Translations under genes and position numbers: made by a program | In this document: in pieces, positions 8,387 to 17,700 of the stretch | How the letters are laid out: each line of letters starts with the position of its first letter | How positions within the stretch are numbered: position 1 is the first letter of the stretch | Notes under the pieces: model-generated | Database searches by the model: none | The model's input: only the letters and a program-made list of their open reading frames with translations | Told to the model about the DNA's origin: nothing | Assembly: GCA_964387935.1 (NCBI GenBank) | Contig: CAYLZN010000071.1 | Location: 1-20,343, forward strand | Origin: CAYLZN01 sp964387935 | Lineage (GTDB): Bacteria; Acidobacteriota; Vicinamibacteria; Vicinamibacterales; JAFNAJ01 | Reading direction: 5' to 3' | DNA length: 20,343 nt

Positions 8387-9448
8387 TCAGCGGCCGATCC
8401 GAATCTGGCCTCCGAACATGATCGACACCACCCGGTCGTCCATGACGGCCTCGCCGCCATGACTGTCGCTCCCTTTGAGCGTCGTCCAGGTGAACTCCGC
8501 GTAGAAGCCGAGGAGGCGCGAGGCCCAGAGCTCCGCGCCGCCCCCGAACAGCCATCCCCACCCGGCGGTCTGGTACGCCAGGGTCTGCGTCCCCCCAGGA
8601 ACCGTCTGTTCGACGCCGTCGACGACGATCGTTTGGGGATCGACGGTCTGGTTGGTCGTGAAGGTCCCCCAGTGGTGGTTCATGCCGAACTTCCCGTAGA
8701 AGCGCGCCGGTCCGGCCGGCACGCCGGCCTTGCCCGCGATCGTCACGACGTCGGCATCGAAGCTGGAGTCGAACCGGTAGGTCGTGCCGGCGCCCTCGGC
8801 GCTCATGCCGCCCGGGCGCATGTAGCCGGCCTCGGCGGCGAGGTACGGCAGGAACCAGAACGTCGCCGCGCCGGCGTATCCGAAACCGGAGTCGTCGCCT
8901 TCGCAATTCGCCACCGTGCCGCAGGCGATCGTCGCCTGGTCCCCCAGCCACGTGAGCCCGGCACCGCCGGAGAGCACGAACCCCGTGGGCGCCGTGCCGA
9001 TGCGCTTCGGAGGGGCCTTCGGATCGTAAGGGCCCTGGACCAGGAGCACCGTGGGCAGGGCGGAGCCGAGGTTCACGACGAGCGTGCTGATCGGCCGCAG
9101 CACGAACACGCCCGGAATCTCCTGCCGTGCGCAGGCCGCCTCCTGCGTCGGCGGCTGCTGCCCGACCTGGACCGCGGCGATGCGTCGCCGATCGCCGCAG
9201 ACGTCGACGAGCACGGTGACGTCCACCTCGGGCCGGGCGCCAGGGTTCTGCCGGGTTCCGAGAGTGGCCTCACCGTTGTTGCCGGCGACCGTCGATCCCA
9301 CGCTGGTCCCCGTCAGCACGAATTCGATCGTCGAGCCTGGCGGTGCGTTGCGAACGAAGAGCACCTGGGCGGCGGCGTCACCGGCCCCGGCGAGGAAGGT
9401 CACCGTGGCCGTGAGCCAGAGGCAGCGACTGAGCCGGAGGCGGGTCAT
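8387..9448 (-). CDS. exported outer-membrane beta-barrel-like protein, unknown function
   Basis: A 353-residue exported protein that I do not recognise as a named family. It begins with a clear signal peptide (MTRLRLSRCLWLTATVTFLA, cleavage expected after GAGDAAA, ~27). Residues ~28-140 look like a periplasmic beta-sandwich (STIEFVLTGTSVGSTVAGNN) with Cys84 and Cys106 as a possible disulfide pair. From ~156 there are alternating, aromatic-rich beta-strands (GFGYAGAATFWFLPYLAAEAGYM, with LFGGGAELWASRLLGFYAEF later), ending GGQIRIGR, as in small outer-membrane barrels; Cys176 and Cys182 may form a loop disulfide. The frame is open further upstream, but the ATG at 9448 begins exactly at the signal peptide and overlaps the FKBP stop as ATGA, which fixes the start. 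Tight coupling to a periplasmic prolyl isomerase fits an envelope role. Confidence 0.7.
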   Translation of the reverse strand: MTRLRLSRCLWLTATVTFLAGAGDAAAQVLFVRNAPPGSTIEFVLTGTSVGSTVAGNNGEATLGTRQNPGARPEVDVTVLVDVCGDRRRIAAVQVGQQPPTQEAACARQEIPGVFVLRPISTLVVNLGSALPTVLLVQGPYDPKAPPKRIGTAPTGFVLSGGAGLTWLGDQATIACGTVANCEGDDSGFGYAGAATFWFLPYLAAEAGYMRPGGMSAEGAGTTYRFDSSFDADVVTIAGKAGVPAGPARFYGKFGMNHHWGTFTTNQTVDPQTIVVDGVEQTVPGGTQTLAYQTAGWGWLFGGGAELWASRLLGFYAEFTWTTLKGSDSHGGEAVMDDRVVSIMFGGQIRIGR

Positions 9449-9894
9449 TGCACCTCCAGCAACGTGACGTCGAAGACCAGCGTCGCGTTCGGCGGGATGA
9501 TGCCGTTGCGGCCGGGCCCGTAGCCCAGCGACGGCGGAATCACGAGGCGGCGTACCCCGCCCGCCCGCATGCCGACGAGGCCTCGATCCCATCCGACGAT
9601 GACCTCGCCCACCCCGAGCGTGAAGGTGAACGGCGTCGTGCCGATTGACGAATCGAACTGCAGGCCCTTGGTTTCGGGCTTCGAGCCGTCGAACAGCCAC
9701 CCCGTGTAGTTGACCGTCAGCAGGCTGCCCGTGGCGGCCTCGGCCCCCGTGCCGGCCACCACGTCGGTCTGGGTGAAGGAGGCGAAGGACGTCGGCGCCG
9801 TCGGGGCGTCCTCGCATCCCACCGCGGCGGCGACCGCGAGCGCGAGCGGCACCAGGAAGTAACGTCTAGATTGGCGTGCCAGGGAGAAGATCAC
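9445..9894 (-). CDS. FKBP-type peptidyl-prolyl cis-trans isomerase, lipoprotein
   Basis: A 149-residue prolyl isomerase that speeds folding of proteins in the periplasm. The N-terminus is a signal peptide ending in AVGC, so Cys27 is the likely lipidated residue and the protein should be membrane-anchored. The FKBP fold covers ~45-149 and keeps the active-site set known from FKBP12: Tyr63, Phe80-Asp81, Val98-Ile99, Trp102, Tyr125 and Phe141 (VNYTGWL, LQFDSSIG, GEVIVGWDRGL, PPSLGYG, VFDVTLLEV). It should therefore be active. The start is a GTG at 9894; a nearby ATG (9899) is out of frame and stops after two codons. AAGGA lies about 13 bases upstream, a long spacing. It is 54 bases downstream of nifJ and overlaps the barrel-like gene by 4 bases. 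Confidence 0.9.
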   Translation of the reverse strand: MIFSLARQSRRYFLVPLALAVAAAVGCEDAPTAPTSFASFTQTDVVAGTGAEAATGSLLTVNYTGWLFDGSKPETKGLQFDSSIGTTPFTFTLGVGEVIVGWDRGLVGMRAGGVRRLVIPPSLGYGPGRNGIIPPNATLVFDVTLLEVQ

Positions 9895-9948
9895 GCCATG
9901 ACGATACTTCCTTGCCGGGCTCCGCCGTCAAGTTCCGCCCCGCCGACC

Positions 9949-12900
9949 TTACGCCCCGACGCCCGCGCGGGCGGCCGGCAACGGGACCTTGGCCGCCTGG
10001 ACGTACTCACGCACGTGGCTCGCGCCGCTCGCGAGCAGATCGGCGCGGGACAGCTCGCCCTTGTCCAGGCGGGCCAGCAGCGCGCGTTGCGCGCGATACT
10101 CGAGGTTGTCGACGCCGGCCTTGCTCTGCAGCAGGCGCCAGGCCTTGCGCCGTTCCACACACAGCAGGACCAGTTGCCGCGACAGGGCGAACACGCGCAG
10201 TCGTCCCTGGGCGTCCTCGGCCACGACGGACACGCCGAAGTCCGGGATGAAGGACCGGTGCGTCTCGTCGAACACGCGGCGGCACACGACGTCGTCCTGT
10301 CCGACCAGCGTGAGCATGTTCTCGAGCGGGACGAGCGTGGCCGCTGCCTCGTGATCGACCGGTCGCAGGTGCGGTCGGAACCGCGCTTCGGTGGCCGCAT
10401 AGTGGGCGACGGTGTACTTGACCTTCTCCCCCGTCGCTTTCAGGGTCTTCTCCCACCAGTCGCGATCGTGCGCGGGGTTGCCCTTCAGATCGAGCGCCTC
10501 CCGGTACGTCTCGCCGCGCGTCGGATGGAAGGTGAACTCGGGCATCAGGCGCGCATCGCGAGCTCGCTGCGCCTGCACCGTGCTCACATCGTCGGCGACG
10601 CCGTGCTCGGGCTGGCAGGTCGTGAACGTCTGCAGGAAGGCCGTGCCCCGATACTCGAGCGCGTCGAGGACGGCCTTGTAGAACTTGGGCACATTGGCCA
10701 TCGAGACCTGCGCGACGTAGGGGGAGCCGTGCCCTGACACGAAGATCTCGGCGAGCCCTTTCTTCTCGATCAGCTTCCCTTGTGAGGCGGCGCCGAACTG
10801 GTTCATGTCGAAGCCGCCGGTCATCAGCGACGAGTCGGAGTTCTGGCCTCCGGTGTTCGAGTAGACCTGGGTATCGAGCATCAGGAGCTTGACGTTGGGC
10901 CGGTTCTGCAGCACGACCTTCGAGACGTTCTGGAATCCGATGTCGCCCATGCCGCCGTCGCCCCCGATGGCCCAGGCCTTCGGCAACTCGGTGATCTCCC
11001 GGGATGTCATCAGCCCGTCGCCGAAGTGCGTCAGGGCGAAGACGACGGGTTCGTCGAGGCCCCGACCGTCGGGGTCGAGCACGGCGTCCGCCAGCCGCTC
11101 GGGGATGACCGAGCGCCGGGCGTGATCGACGATGAAGCTCTCCCCGAAGAGCCACGCCACGGTGGCGCCATCCTGGAAGAGCGAGTTCATCCAGGGGTAC
11201 GGATGCGGGTTGTTGGGCGGGGTGCTGCCGTACACCGTGTTGCATCCGGTGTGCGCGGCCATCGCCATGACGGACATGCCGTTGGCCAGGCGGCCGTCGA
11301 CGGCCTGCAGGTCGCTGTGATTGAAGGCGTCCTGCGCCATGACCGTGCAGAGGGTGTCGACGACCTCGCGGTCCGTGACGGCACCGCGCGCGGCGAGGCG
11401 GGCGTCGGTGTCGCGGTCGTTCTCGCCGCCGAGCCCGAGCAGCAGGTGGGCGACCGCCCGCTGCAGCCGTGCGTGACCCTCGGGATGCCGTGCGGCGAGC
11501 GTCGCCAGGCGGCTGGCGCCCTCGGCCTGCAGCGCCGCGACCTTGGCGCGCAGTCGTGCCGCCTTCTCGCGGTAGATTGGCCGCATGTACGCCTCGGTGA
11601 GAGAGGCCACCGCGTGGAGGATGCTCTTCTCCCCGCAACCGGCGCAGGCCGCGTCGCCGGAGACCAGCGCGTCGTAGCTGGAGCGCACCATCAGGTGGTT
11701 CTTGAGCGCAGCCTCCTTGGAGCCCTGCGGATGCTGGGCGTCGTAGAGCCCGAGGTACTTCTGGGGCGTGTCAGACAGCAGGTTCATGAAGTGCATGGCC
11801 GTGGCGTGCTTCGCGTTGAGCGCCTCCGTCTCGTCCCTCATCCTCAGGGCATCGTGCTCCCCGCACTCGGTGACGCACTCGCCGCAGCCCTTGCACAAGT
11901 CGGACACGAAGATCGAGAAGAGCCCGCCGGAGCCCGGCGCCTTGCGCTCCAGGGTCGCGAAGATCGCGTTGGTCCTCGCGTACGCGAGAGGCAGGATCTC
12001 GACGATGCGGCGCAGTTCGTCGCGAGAGGTCTCGGCGATGCCGCTCACGGTCGCGAGGGGCACCCTGAGCAGGTCGGCGAACGGCGTCGTGCGCTTCGCC
12101 GTGATCTCCTCGAGCATCGCGGCTCGTACGGAGGCCTCGAGCTGAGGCACGGCGCCCAGCAGCGTGTCGCGGTCGCGCGCATCGCTCACGTAGCCCGTGA
12201 TCGCGGTCGTGAGGACCGTGCCGATGTCCTGCGCGGTGTTGGGGAGCGCGGTGTCCGGACACGAGGTGATGCAGTCCATGCACTGGGTGCAGTTCTCCGC
12301 GATGAACACCGGCGTCTGACGCCTCGCCACGTACTTCGAGGCCACGGCGCCGGTCCCCGCAGCCAGCACGCCGGCCGCCGCGTAGACGGAGGCCGGCTGG
12401 TGGTAGCCGAGGCCGGCCCGGAACTCGCGGTCGAAGGTCTCACGGCGGAAGACCGGCGCCCGATCCTGCGGCGCGGGCATGGGGACGTCCACGCAGGCGA
12501 ACGCACATCCGTCGCCGGGCCGACAGGCGTCGTCCCGCATCGCCGACCGGTCGGGCGCGTCCACCGGCCCGTACTCGATCTCGCGCACGCCCTCGAACCC
12601 GGCGAGCATGACCTGCATGTTCGAGGCGATCACCGCCTGGCCGAACCGTCCGAATTTCTTGCGGTACTGCTTCTCCACCTGCTCGACGAAGTGGTCGTGA
12701 TCGATCCCGAATTCCGGCAGGAACCCGGAGACCTTGAAGAACGCCCCGAGGAAGGCGTTCCCCTGCATGCGCAACTGCAGGTCGCCGCGGTCGGTGGCGC
12801 CTCGCGCGATCGCAAAGCCGGGGAGGATGCAGACGCGAATCCGGCGGTCGAGGATCGCCTGCCGGTGCTGCCGCGGAATCCGCGTCCAGGCCGTCGCCGG

Positions 12901-14640
12901 TGATTCGTCGGACTCCCACACGAATGCGCCGCCGTCCTCGAGACCGTCGAGCGGGTTGGTGTGTGTGAACGCCTTCGGGTCGCAGCAGAGCACCACGCTG
13001 ACGTGCCGCAGATCGCAGTTGACCCGGATGCGCTCCGGCGCGACCACGAGGAAGTACTCGGTGGGCGCCCCCTTCTTCTCCGAGCCGTACTTCGGGTTGG
13101 CGCTGACGTGCACGAGCTCCTGCAGACGACCGAACTCGTCGCGCGTGTTCTCGCGCTCCGCCACGTGCTCGCCGAGGGCACCGATGATCTCCCCGAGGTT
13201 CTTGCCGGTCGTGATCATGCCCCACCCGCCGATCGAGTGGAGCCGCACCGCGATCGCGCCCTCCGGCAGCAGCGACGGTCGCTCCGGCGCCTTGACCTGG
13301 TACGGATGGTCGACGCCGACGACGAAGAAGCTGGTGCCATCGGCCTCGCACCGGCCATCCTGGCGCGCAAGGGTGCCGGTCGCGAAGCCGTACGCGCCGA
13401 GGATCCCCTCCGGCCGGAAGTCGCGCGAGCCGAGCCCATAGACGCCGGAGAAGATGCGCGGCACCTGGGGTGCCGCCAGCGACGGCATCCCGTTCGCCGT
13501 CCCTTCACTGTCGGCCTCGAGCGCCTTGGTGAAGGCGGCACGAAGATCCCGCGTGAGCGGGTTGTCACCGGCCAGCGGCTGGTCGGTGCGCTCGAGCACG
13601 ATGGCGTGCCGCTTCCCGGCGAGCGCCCGCACGAGGGCCACCTCCGGGAACGGCCGCAGCACGTTGACGTGCACGGAGCCGACGCGCGCCCCGCGCCCGC
13701 GCAGGAGGTCGACGGCCGCCTCGATGTTCTCCGCCGCCGAGCCGATCGACACGAACACGGTCTCCGCATCGCCGACCCGGTAGCACGAGATGCACCCGTA
13801 GTGACGGCCCGTCAGCGCGCCGAACTGCCCGTACGCCGACTCCAGGAATCCCAGCACGGGCTCGTAGAAGGCCGTGCGGTGGGCGACGATACCGTTCATG
13901 TAGTGCTCCTGGTTCTGCACGGGGCCGAGGAGCAGGGGGTTGGCGAGGTCGATCAGGCGGGGTACGCGCCGCCGCGTCGGGCCGAACAGCGCCCGTTGCG
14001 CGTCGGTCGGGCACTCGATGATGTCGTCTGGAGCCCCGAGGAACTCGCGGATCAGCTCCGCCTCGTGCATGAAGAACGTGCGCTCCAGATGCGACGTCAG
14101 GAAGCCGTCCTGCGCGTTGATCCCCGGCACGAGCGCCTGTTCCGTCACGCGACGGATGATGAGCGCCTGATCGGCGGCCTGCTGCGCGTCCTTCGCGAAC
14201 AACACGATCCAGCCGGCGTCGAGGACCGCATAGATGTCGTCGTGGCCGCAGTGCACGTTCAGGGCGTGCTTGGTCAGCGCCCGGGCGGCGACCTCGAGCA
14301 CCATCGTCGAGAGCTTGCCCGGCGCATGGAAGAACTGCTCGGCGCCGTAGACGACTCCCTGGCCGGACGTGAAGTTCACCGTGCGTTTGCCGCAGACGGA
14401 GTAGGCGATGGCGCCACCTTGCGCCGAGTGCTCCCCCTCGGTCTCGACGGCGAGTTTCGCACCGCCGAACACGTTCAGCCGGCCCTCCGCAAATGCCAAC
14501 TGGAAGTTCTCGCCCATCTCGGTGGAGGGCGTGATGGGATAGAACACCCCGCCGTCGGCGACACGAGCCTCGGTGTAGTAGGAGACGAGCTGGTTGCCGT
14601 TGGTGGTCACCCGGATCCCGGGATAGGGCACGCGACTCAT
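9949..14640 (-). CDS. nifJ: pyruvate:ferredoxin (2-oxoacid:acceptor) oxidoreductase, long form
   Basis: A single-chain enzyme for CoA-dependent oxidative decarboxylation of pyruvate (or another 2-oxoacid) to acyl-CoA, reducing ferredoxin or flavodoxin. Domains in order: pyrimidine-binding domain with YPITPSTEM (34-42); transketolase-like domain II (~260-400); gamma domain with SIGGWGMITTGKNLGE (~465); two ferredoxin clusters, CTQCMDCITSCP (Cys784/787/790/794) and CKGCGECVTEC (Cys916/919/922/926); and the TPP domain with CAGCGE (Cys999/1002), TGCNTVYG (Cys1133), GDGGMGDIGF (~1227) and TTCQPEHG (Cys1342). All ligands for three [4Fe-4S] clusters and the TPP motif are present. At 1563 residues it is some 350 longer than usual NifJ (~1200), with extra sequence between the two ferredoxin clusters and between Cys1002 and Cys1133. 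The ATG at 14640 is set by AAAGGAA six bases or so upstream and by homology; the upstream open frame lies inside the next gene. Substrate preference is inferred. Confidence 0.92.
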   Translation of the reverse strand: MSRVPYPGIRVTTNGNQLVSYYTEARVADGGVFYPITPSTEMGENFQLAFAEGRLNVFGGAKLAVETEGEHSAQGGAIAYSVCGKRTVNFTSGQGVVYGAEQFFHAPGKLSTMVLEVAARALTKHALNVHCGHDDIYAVLDAGWIVLFAKDAQQAADQALIIRRVTEQALVPGINAQDGFLTSHLERTFFMHEAELIREFLGAPDDIIECPTDAQRALFGPTRRRVPRLIDLANPLLLGPVQNQEHYMNGIVAHRTAFYEPVLGFLESAYGQFGALTGRHYGCISCYRVGDAETVFVSIGSAAENIEAAVDLLRGRGARVGSVHVNVLRPFPEVALVRALAGKRHAIVLERTDQPLAGDNPLTRDLRAAFTKALEADSEGTANGMPSLAAPQVPRIFSGVYGLGSRDFRPEGILGAYGFATGTLARQDGRCEADGTSFFVVGVDHPYQVKAPERPSLLPEGAIAVRLHSIGGWGMITTGKNLGEIIGALGEHVAERENTRDEFGRLQELVHVSANPKYGSEKKGAPTEYFLVVAPERIRVNCDLRHVSVVLCCDPKAFTHTNPLDGLEDGGAFVWESDESPATAWTRIPRQHRQAILDRRIRVCILPGFAIARGATDRGDLQLRMQGNAFLGAFFKVSGFLPEFGIDHDHFVEQVEKQYRKKFGRFGQAVIASNMQVMLAGFEGVREIEYGPVDAPDRSAMRDDACRPGDGCAFACVDVPMPAPQDRAPVFRRETFDREFRAGLGYHQPASVYAAAGVLAAGTGAVASKYVARRQTPVFIAENCTQCMDCITSCPDTALPNTAQDIGTVLTTAITGYVSDARDRDTLLGAVPQLEASVRAAMLEEITAKRTTPFADLLRVPLATVSGIAETSRDELRRIVEILPLAYARTNAIFATLERKAPGSGGLFSIFVSDLCKGCGECVTECGEHDALRMRDETEALNAKHATAMHFMNLLSDTPQKYLGLYDAQHPQGSKEAALKNHLMVRSSYDALVSGDAACAGCGEKSILHAVASLTEAYMRPIYREKAARLRAKVAALQAEGASRLATLAARHPEGHARLQRAVAHLLLGLGGENDRDTDARLAARGAVTDREVVDTLCTVMAQDAFNHSDLQAVDGRLANGMSVMAMAAHTGCNTVYGSTPPNNPHPYPWMNSLFQDGATVAWLFGESFIVDHARRSVIPERLADAVLDPDGRGLDEPVVFALTHFGDGLMTSREITELPKAWAIGGDGGMGDIGFQNVSKVVLQNRPNVKLLMLDTQVYSNTGGQNSDSSLMTGGFDMNQFGAASQGKLIEKKGLAEIFVSGHGSPYVAQVSMANVPKFYKAVLDALEYRGTAFLQTFTTCQPEHGVADDVSTVQAQRARDARLMPEFTFHPTRGETYREALDLKGNPAHDRDWWEKTLKATGEKVKYTVAHYAATEARFRPHLRPVDHEAAATLVPLENMLTLVGQDDVVCRRVFDETHRSFIPDFGVSVVAEDAQGRLRVFALSRQLVLLCVERRKAWRLLQSKAGVDNLEYRAQRALLARLDKGELSRADLLASGASHVREYVQAAKVPLPAARAGVGA

Positions 14641-14674
14641 GGGGTTCCTTTCGCGCCCGGGGGCTGGCCGCCTG

Positions 14675-14703
14675 ATTGTCCGTCTTTTGCCGCGTTGCGG
14701 CAA
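14675..14703 (-). promoter_or_regulatory. candidate nifJ promoter overlapped by a palindromic operator-like dyad
   Basis: On the minus strand TTGCCG (14698-14703) and GACAAT (14675-14680) are separated by 17 bases, placing a transcription start near 14668, some 28 bases before the nifJ ATG. The perfect 17-base dyad TTGCCGCAACGCGGCAA (14687-14703) covers the -35 box and half the spacer, where a repressor or redox regulator could bind. It is a poor terminator candidate for the upstream propeller gene because no T-run follows it on the minus strand. This is inferred from pattern only. Confidence 0.35.
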
Positions 14704-14780
14704 GGCACACCTGACACCGGTGCGTAGCGGGCAGCTCGACCACCGGGCAGGAACTGGCGCAGAGTCGGCGCCGCGGGGCG

Positions 14781-17700
14781 TCAGTTCGACCTGTCGGCCT
14801 CCCCGCGAAGCGTGGACAGCGTCTTCATCAGGTCGGTGTAGCGATCCCACGCGTCCTTGCCGGGCTTCTGATCGCCCTGGCCGAGCATGCGGGCGATGTT
14901 CATGAACTGGTCGATGAGCATGGGCTGGGGATAGGGGCCCGGCGCGGTGACGAGCTTCGCCCAGGTCGCCTGCAGCGGGTGCGCGTAGGTCACCGTGCCC
15001 GGTGTCTGGCCCGGGCCCGGCGCCGGCGGAACTTTGACGCCCGCCTTCTCCATGGCCTGGGCCAGGCGGTCCTGGAGCCGGCGCGACTCGCTGATGGCGT
15101 CCCGGACCTTGAGGAGCAGATCCGTCTGCTCGCGAAGGTCGGCCGGGGTCACGCCAGCCGCCGTGACGCGCGGGTCGATGCGCACGTCGAGCGGTCGGGT
15201 TGCCGACGTCCCGCCGGACGTCACTCGCACCTGGTACGCCCCGGGCACCACGAGCGGCCCGCCCGGCCCGCCGTTCGGCGAGTTCTTGTCCCAGGGGCCG
15301 ACGTGGCGCAGGTCCCAGACGAAGCGGTTCAAGCCGGGCCGCTTCGTGACGCGCGCCCCGGTCAGACCGAATCGCGCGGCCATGCGCATCTCCTGGGGGG
15401 AGCCTGGCCGTTGCGCGGCCGCCTCGCTCGTGAACGAGCGCACGGTCGCGCCGGTGCCGTCGAGGATCTCCACCTTCACCTCCCCCGCCGGCTCGCCCGC
15501 GAGGTAGTAGTCGATTCGCGCGCCGGGCGGCGGGTATTCCGGCTGGTCGGACGCACCGGTCTGCGGCACGTAGCGCATCCGATGCGCGGCACGCGGCTCG
15601 AACAGGTGCAGCGGTGAGGTTGCGCTGAAGGCCGTCGGCGCTGCGGAGCCGCCGCGCGAGGCCATCGCGATCTGCTGCAGCGGCGACACGTCGTCCATGA
15701 TCCAGAACGACCGCCCCATCGTGGCGATGACGAGGTCCTTGCGGTGCACGCGGATGTCGGTGACGGGCGTCGCGGGCAGATTCTGCTGCAGCGTCTGCCA
15801 GTGCCGGCCGGCGTCGAACGAGACGAACGCGCCGAACTCGGTGCCTGCGTAGAGCAGCCCCGGCACGTCGGGATCCTCGCGGACCACGCGCGTCGGATGA
15901 TCGACCGGGATCCCGTTCTTGCCGTCGGTGAGCCGCGTCCAGGTCTTGCCGTAGTCGTTGGTCGCGTAGATGTAGGGCTGCAGGTCGTGCTCGCGGAGGA
16001 ACCGGTAGACCGCGATGTACGCCGAGCCCTTCCGGTGCGGGGAGTCCTCGATGTTCTGGACACGCCCGCCGGCCGGCAGGTCGCGCGGGGTGACGTTGCT
16101 CCACGTCTTGCCGCCGTCGCGCGACACGTGCACCGGTCCATCGTTGGCCCCGACCCACAGGACGCCCTTCTCGAGGCGCGACTCCGCCATCGCGTAGATC
16201 GAGCTGTAGACCTCTTCACCCGTGACGTCGCGCGTGATCGGATTCCCGGGCACGATCTGCTTGTCGGGTTCGCGCGCGGTGAGATCGCCGCTGATTGTCT
16301 CCCACGTGACCCCCTCGTTGGTCGTCCGATGCATGACGTGCGACGCGTGGTAGACGGTCTTCGGGTCGTGCGGCGAGACGAGCAACACCGACTGCCGCGG
16401 GAAGCGGAACCGGATCTCGTCCGGATCGTGCCCGTAGCGGTTCTGCGGGTAGACCCAGTAGTGCTGCTCCTGGCCGGTGGCCAGATCGAAGCGCCCGATC
16501 TCCCCTTTGCAGATGCCCCAGATGACGGTGCCGTCGGGACGCGGCTGGATCTGCCCGGTCTCGCAGCCAGGGCCCTGGACCCACGACTGCGCCTGGTGGT
16601 CGAAGCCCCACGACACGGGCGGGACGCTCGGGACGATGATCGTGCTGTTGTCCTGCTGCGGCGCGTAGAGGCGATACGGGAACTGCTCGTCCACCGTCAC
16701 CATGTAGAGCTCGGCGGTCGGCTGGTTGAGGATCGACGACCAGCTCCGGCCGCCATCCTGCGACACGTTCGCGCCGCCGTCGTTGCACTGGGCCACGAGG
16801 GCGGGCGTGTCAGGGTTGAACCACATGCCGTGGTTGTCGCCGTGCGGCACGCTCACCTGCGCGAACGTCTTCCCCCCGTCGCTGGACTTGTGCAGGCCGA
16901 GTTCGTTCACCCACACCTCGTTCTCGTCCTTCGGGTTCACGTCCACGTAATGGAAGTAGAACGGCCGCGCCCGCAGGCGCTGACTGTTGTTGACGAGCGT
17001 CCACGTCGCGCCCGCATCCATCGACCTGTACAACCCGCCCTCGGCCCCCGGCGCCTCGACCATCGCGTAGACCACCCTGGGGTTGCTTCGGGCAATCGAC
17101 AGGTCGATGCGCCCGATGAGCGTCGACGGCAGGCCCGCAGCGAGCTTCGTCCACGTCTCGCCGCCGTCGACGGACTTGTAGATGCCACCTTCCGTCGCGG
17201 GCCCGCCGCTCACGATGTCCCAGCCCTTGCGGAAGCCGCGGTACATCCCGGCGTAGACCTCGTTCGGGTTCGCCGGGTTCACGGCCACCACGCGGCCGCC
17301 CGTTTCGTTGTTGACGAACAGCACCTTCCTCCACGTGCTGCCGCCGTCGGTCGTCTTGAAGATGCCGCGTTCCGCGTTCGGCCCGAACGGCGAGCCGAGC
17401 GCCGCCGCCCAGACGATGTCCGGGTTGGTCGGGTGGACGACCACGGCGCCAATCTGGCCGCTGTCACGCAGGCCCATGAACTGCCACGTCTTGCCGGCGT
17501 CGGCGGACTTGTAGATGCCGCGCCCGATGATGACGTTGCTGCGGATGGCGGCGCTGCCGGTGCCCACCCAGACGACGTCGGGGTTGGTTTCGGAGACATC
17601 GATGCTGCCGATGGATCCCGTCGCAATCTGCCCGTCGCTCACGGGCGTCCAGGTCACGCCGGAGTTCTCGGTCTTCCACACGCCGCCGCCGGTGCCGCCC

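Noticed and set aside
7043..9523. 826-residue plus-strand open frame opposite the methyltransferase and barrel-like genes
   Set aside because: Composition is Arg/Gly/His-rich with no recognisable domain, and it is fully antisense to well-supported genes.
9449..9817. Upstream extension of the barrel-like protein frame
   Set aside because: It overlaps the FKBP gene, and a proper signal peptide starts at 9448.
14687..14703. The dyad as an intrinsic terminator for the propeller gene
   Set aside because: There is no T-run after the stem on the minus strand, and the T-run lies on the wrong side on the plus strand.
11026..14727. Long plus-strand frames (625 and 588 residues) opposite nifJ
   Set aside because: They are antisense shadows of a gene whose cofactor motifs are all intact; no ribosome binding site or domain was seen.
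14641..16158. In-frame upstream extension of the nifJ reading frame (about 500 residues)
   Set aside because: It lies inside the propeller gene, has no domain content, and homology plus the AAAGGAA site place the start at 14640.
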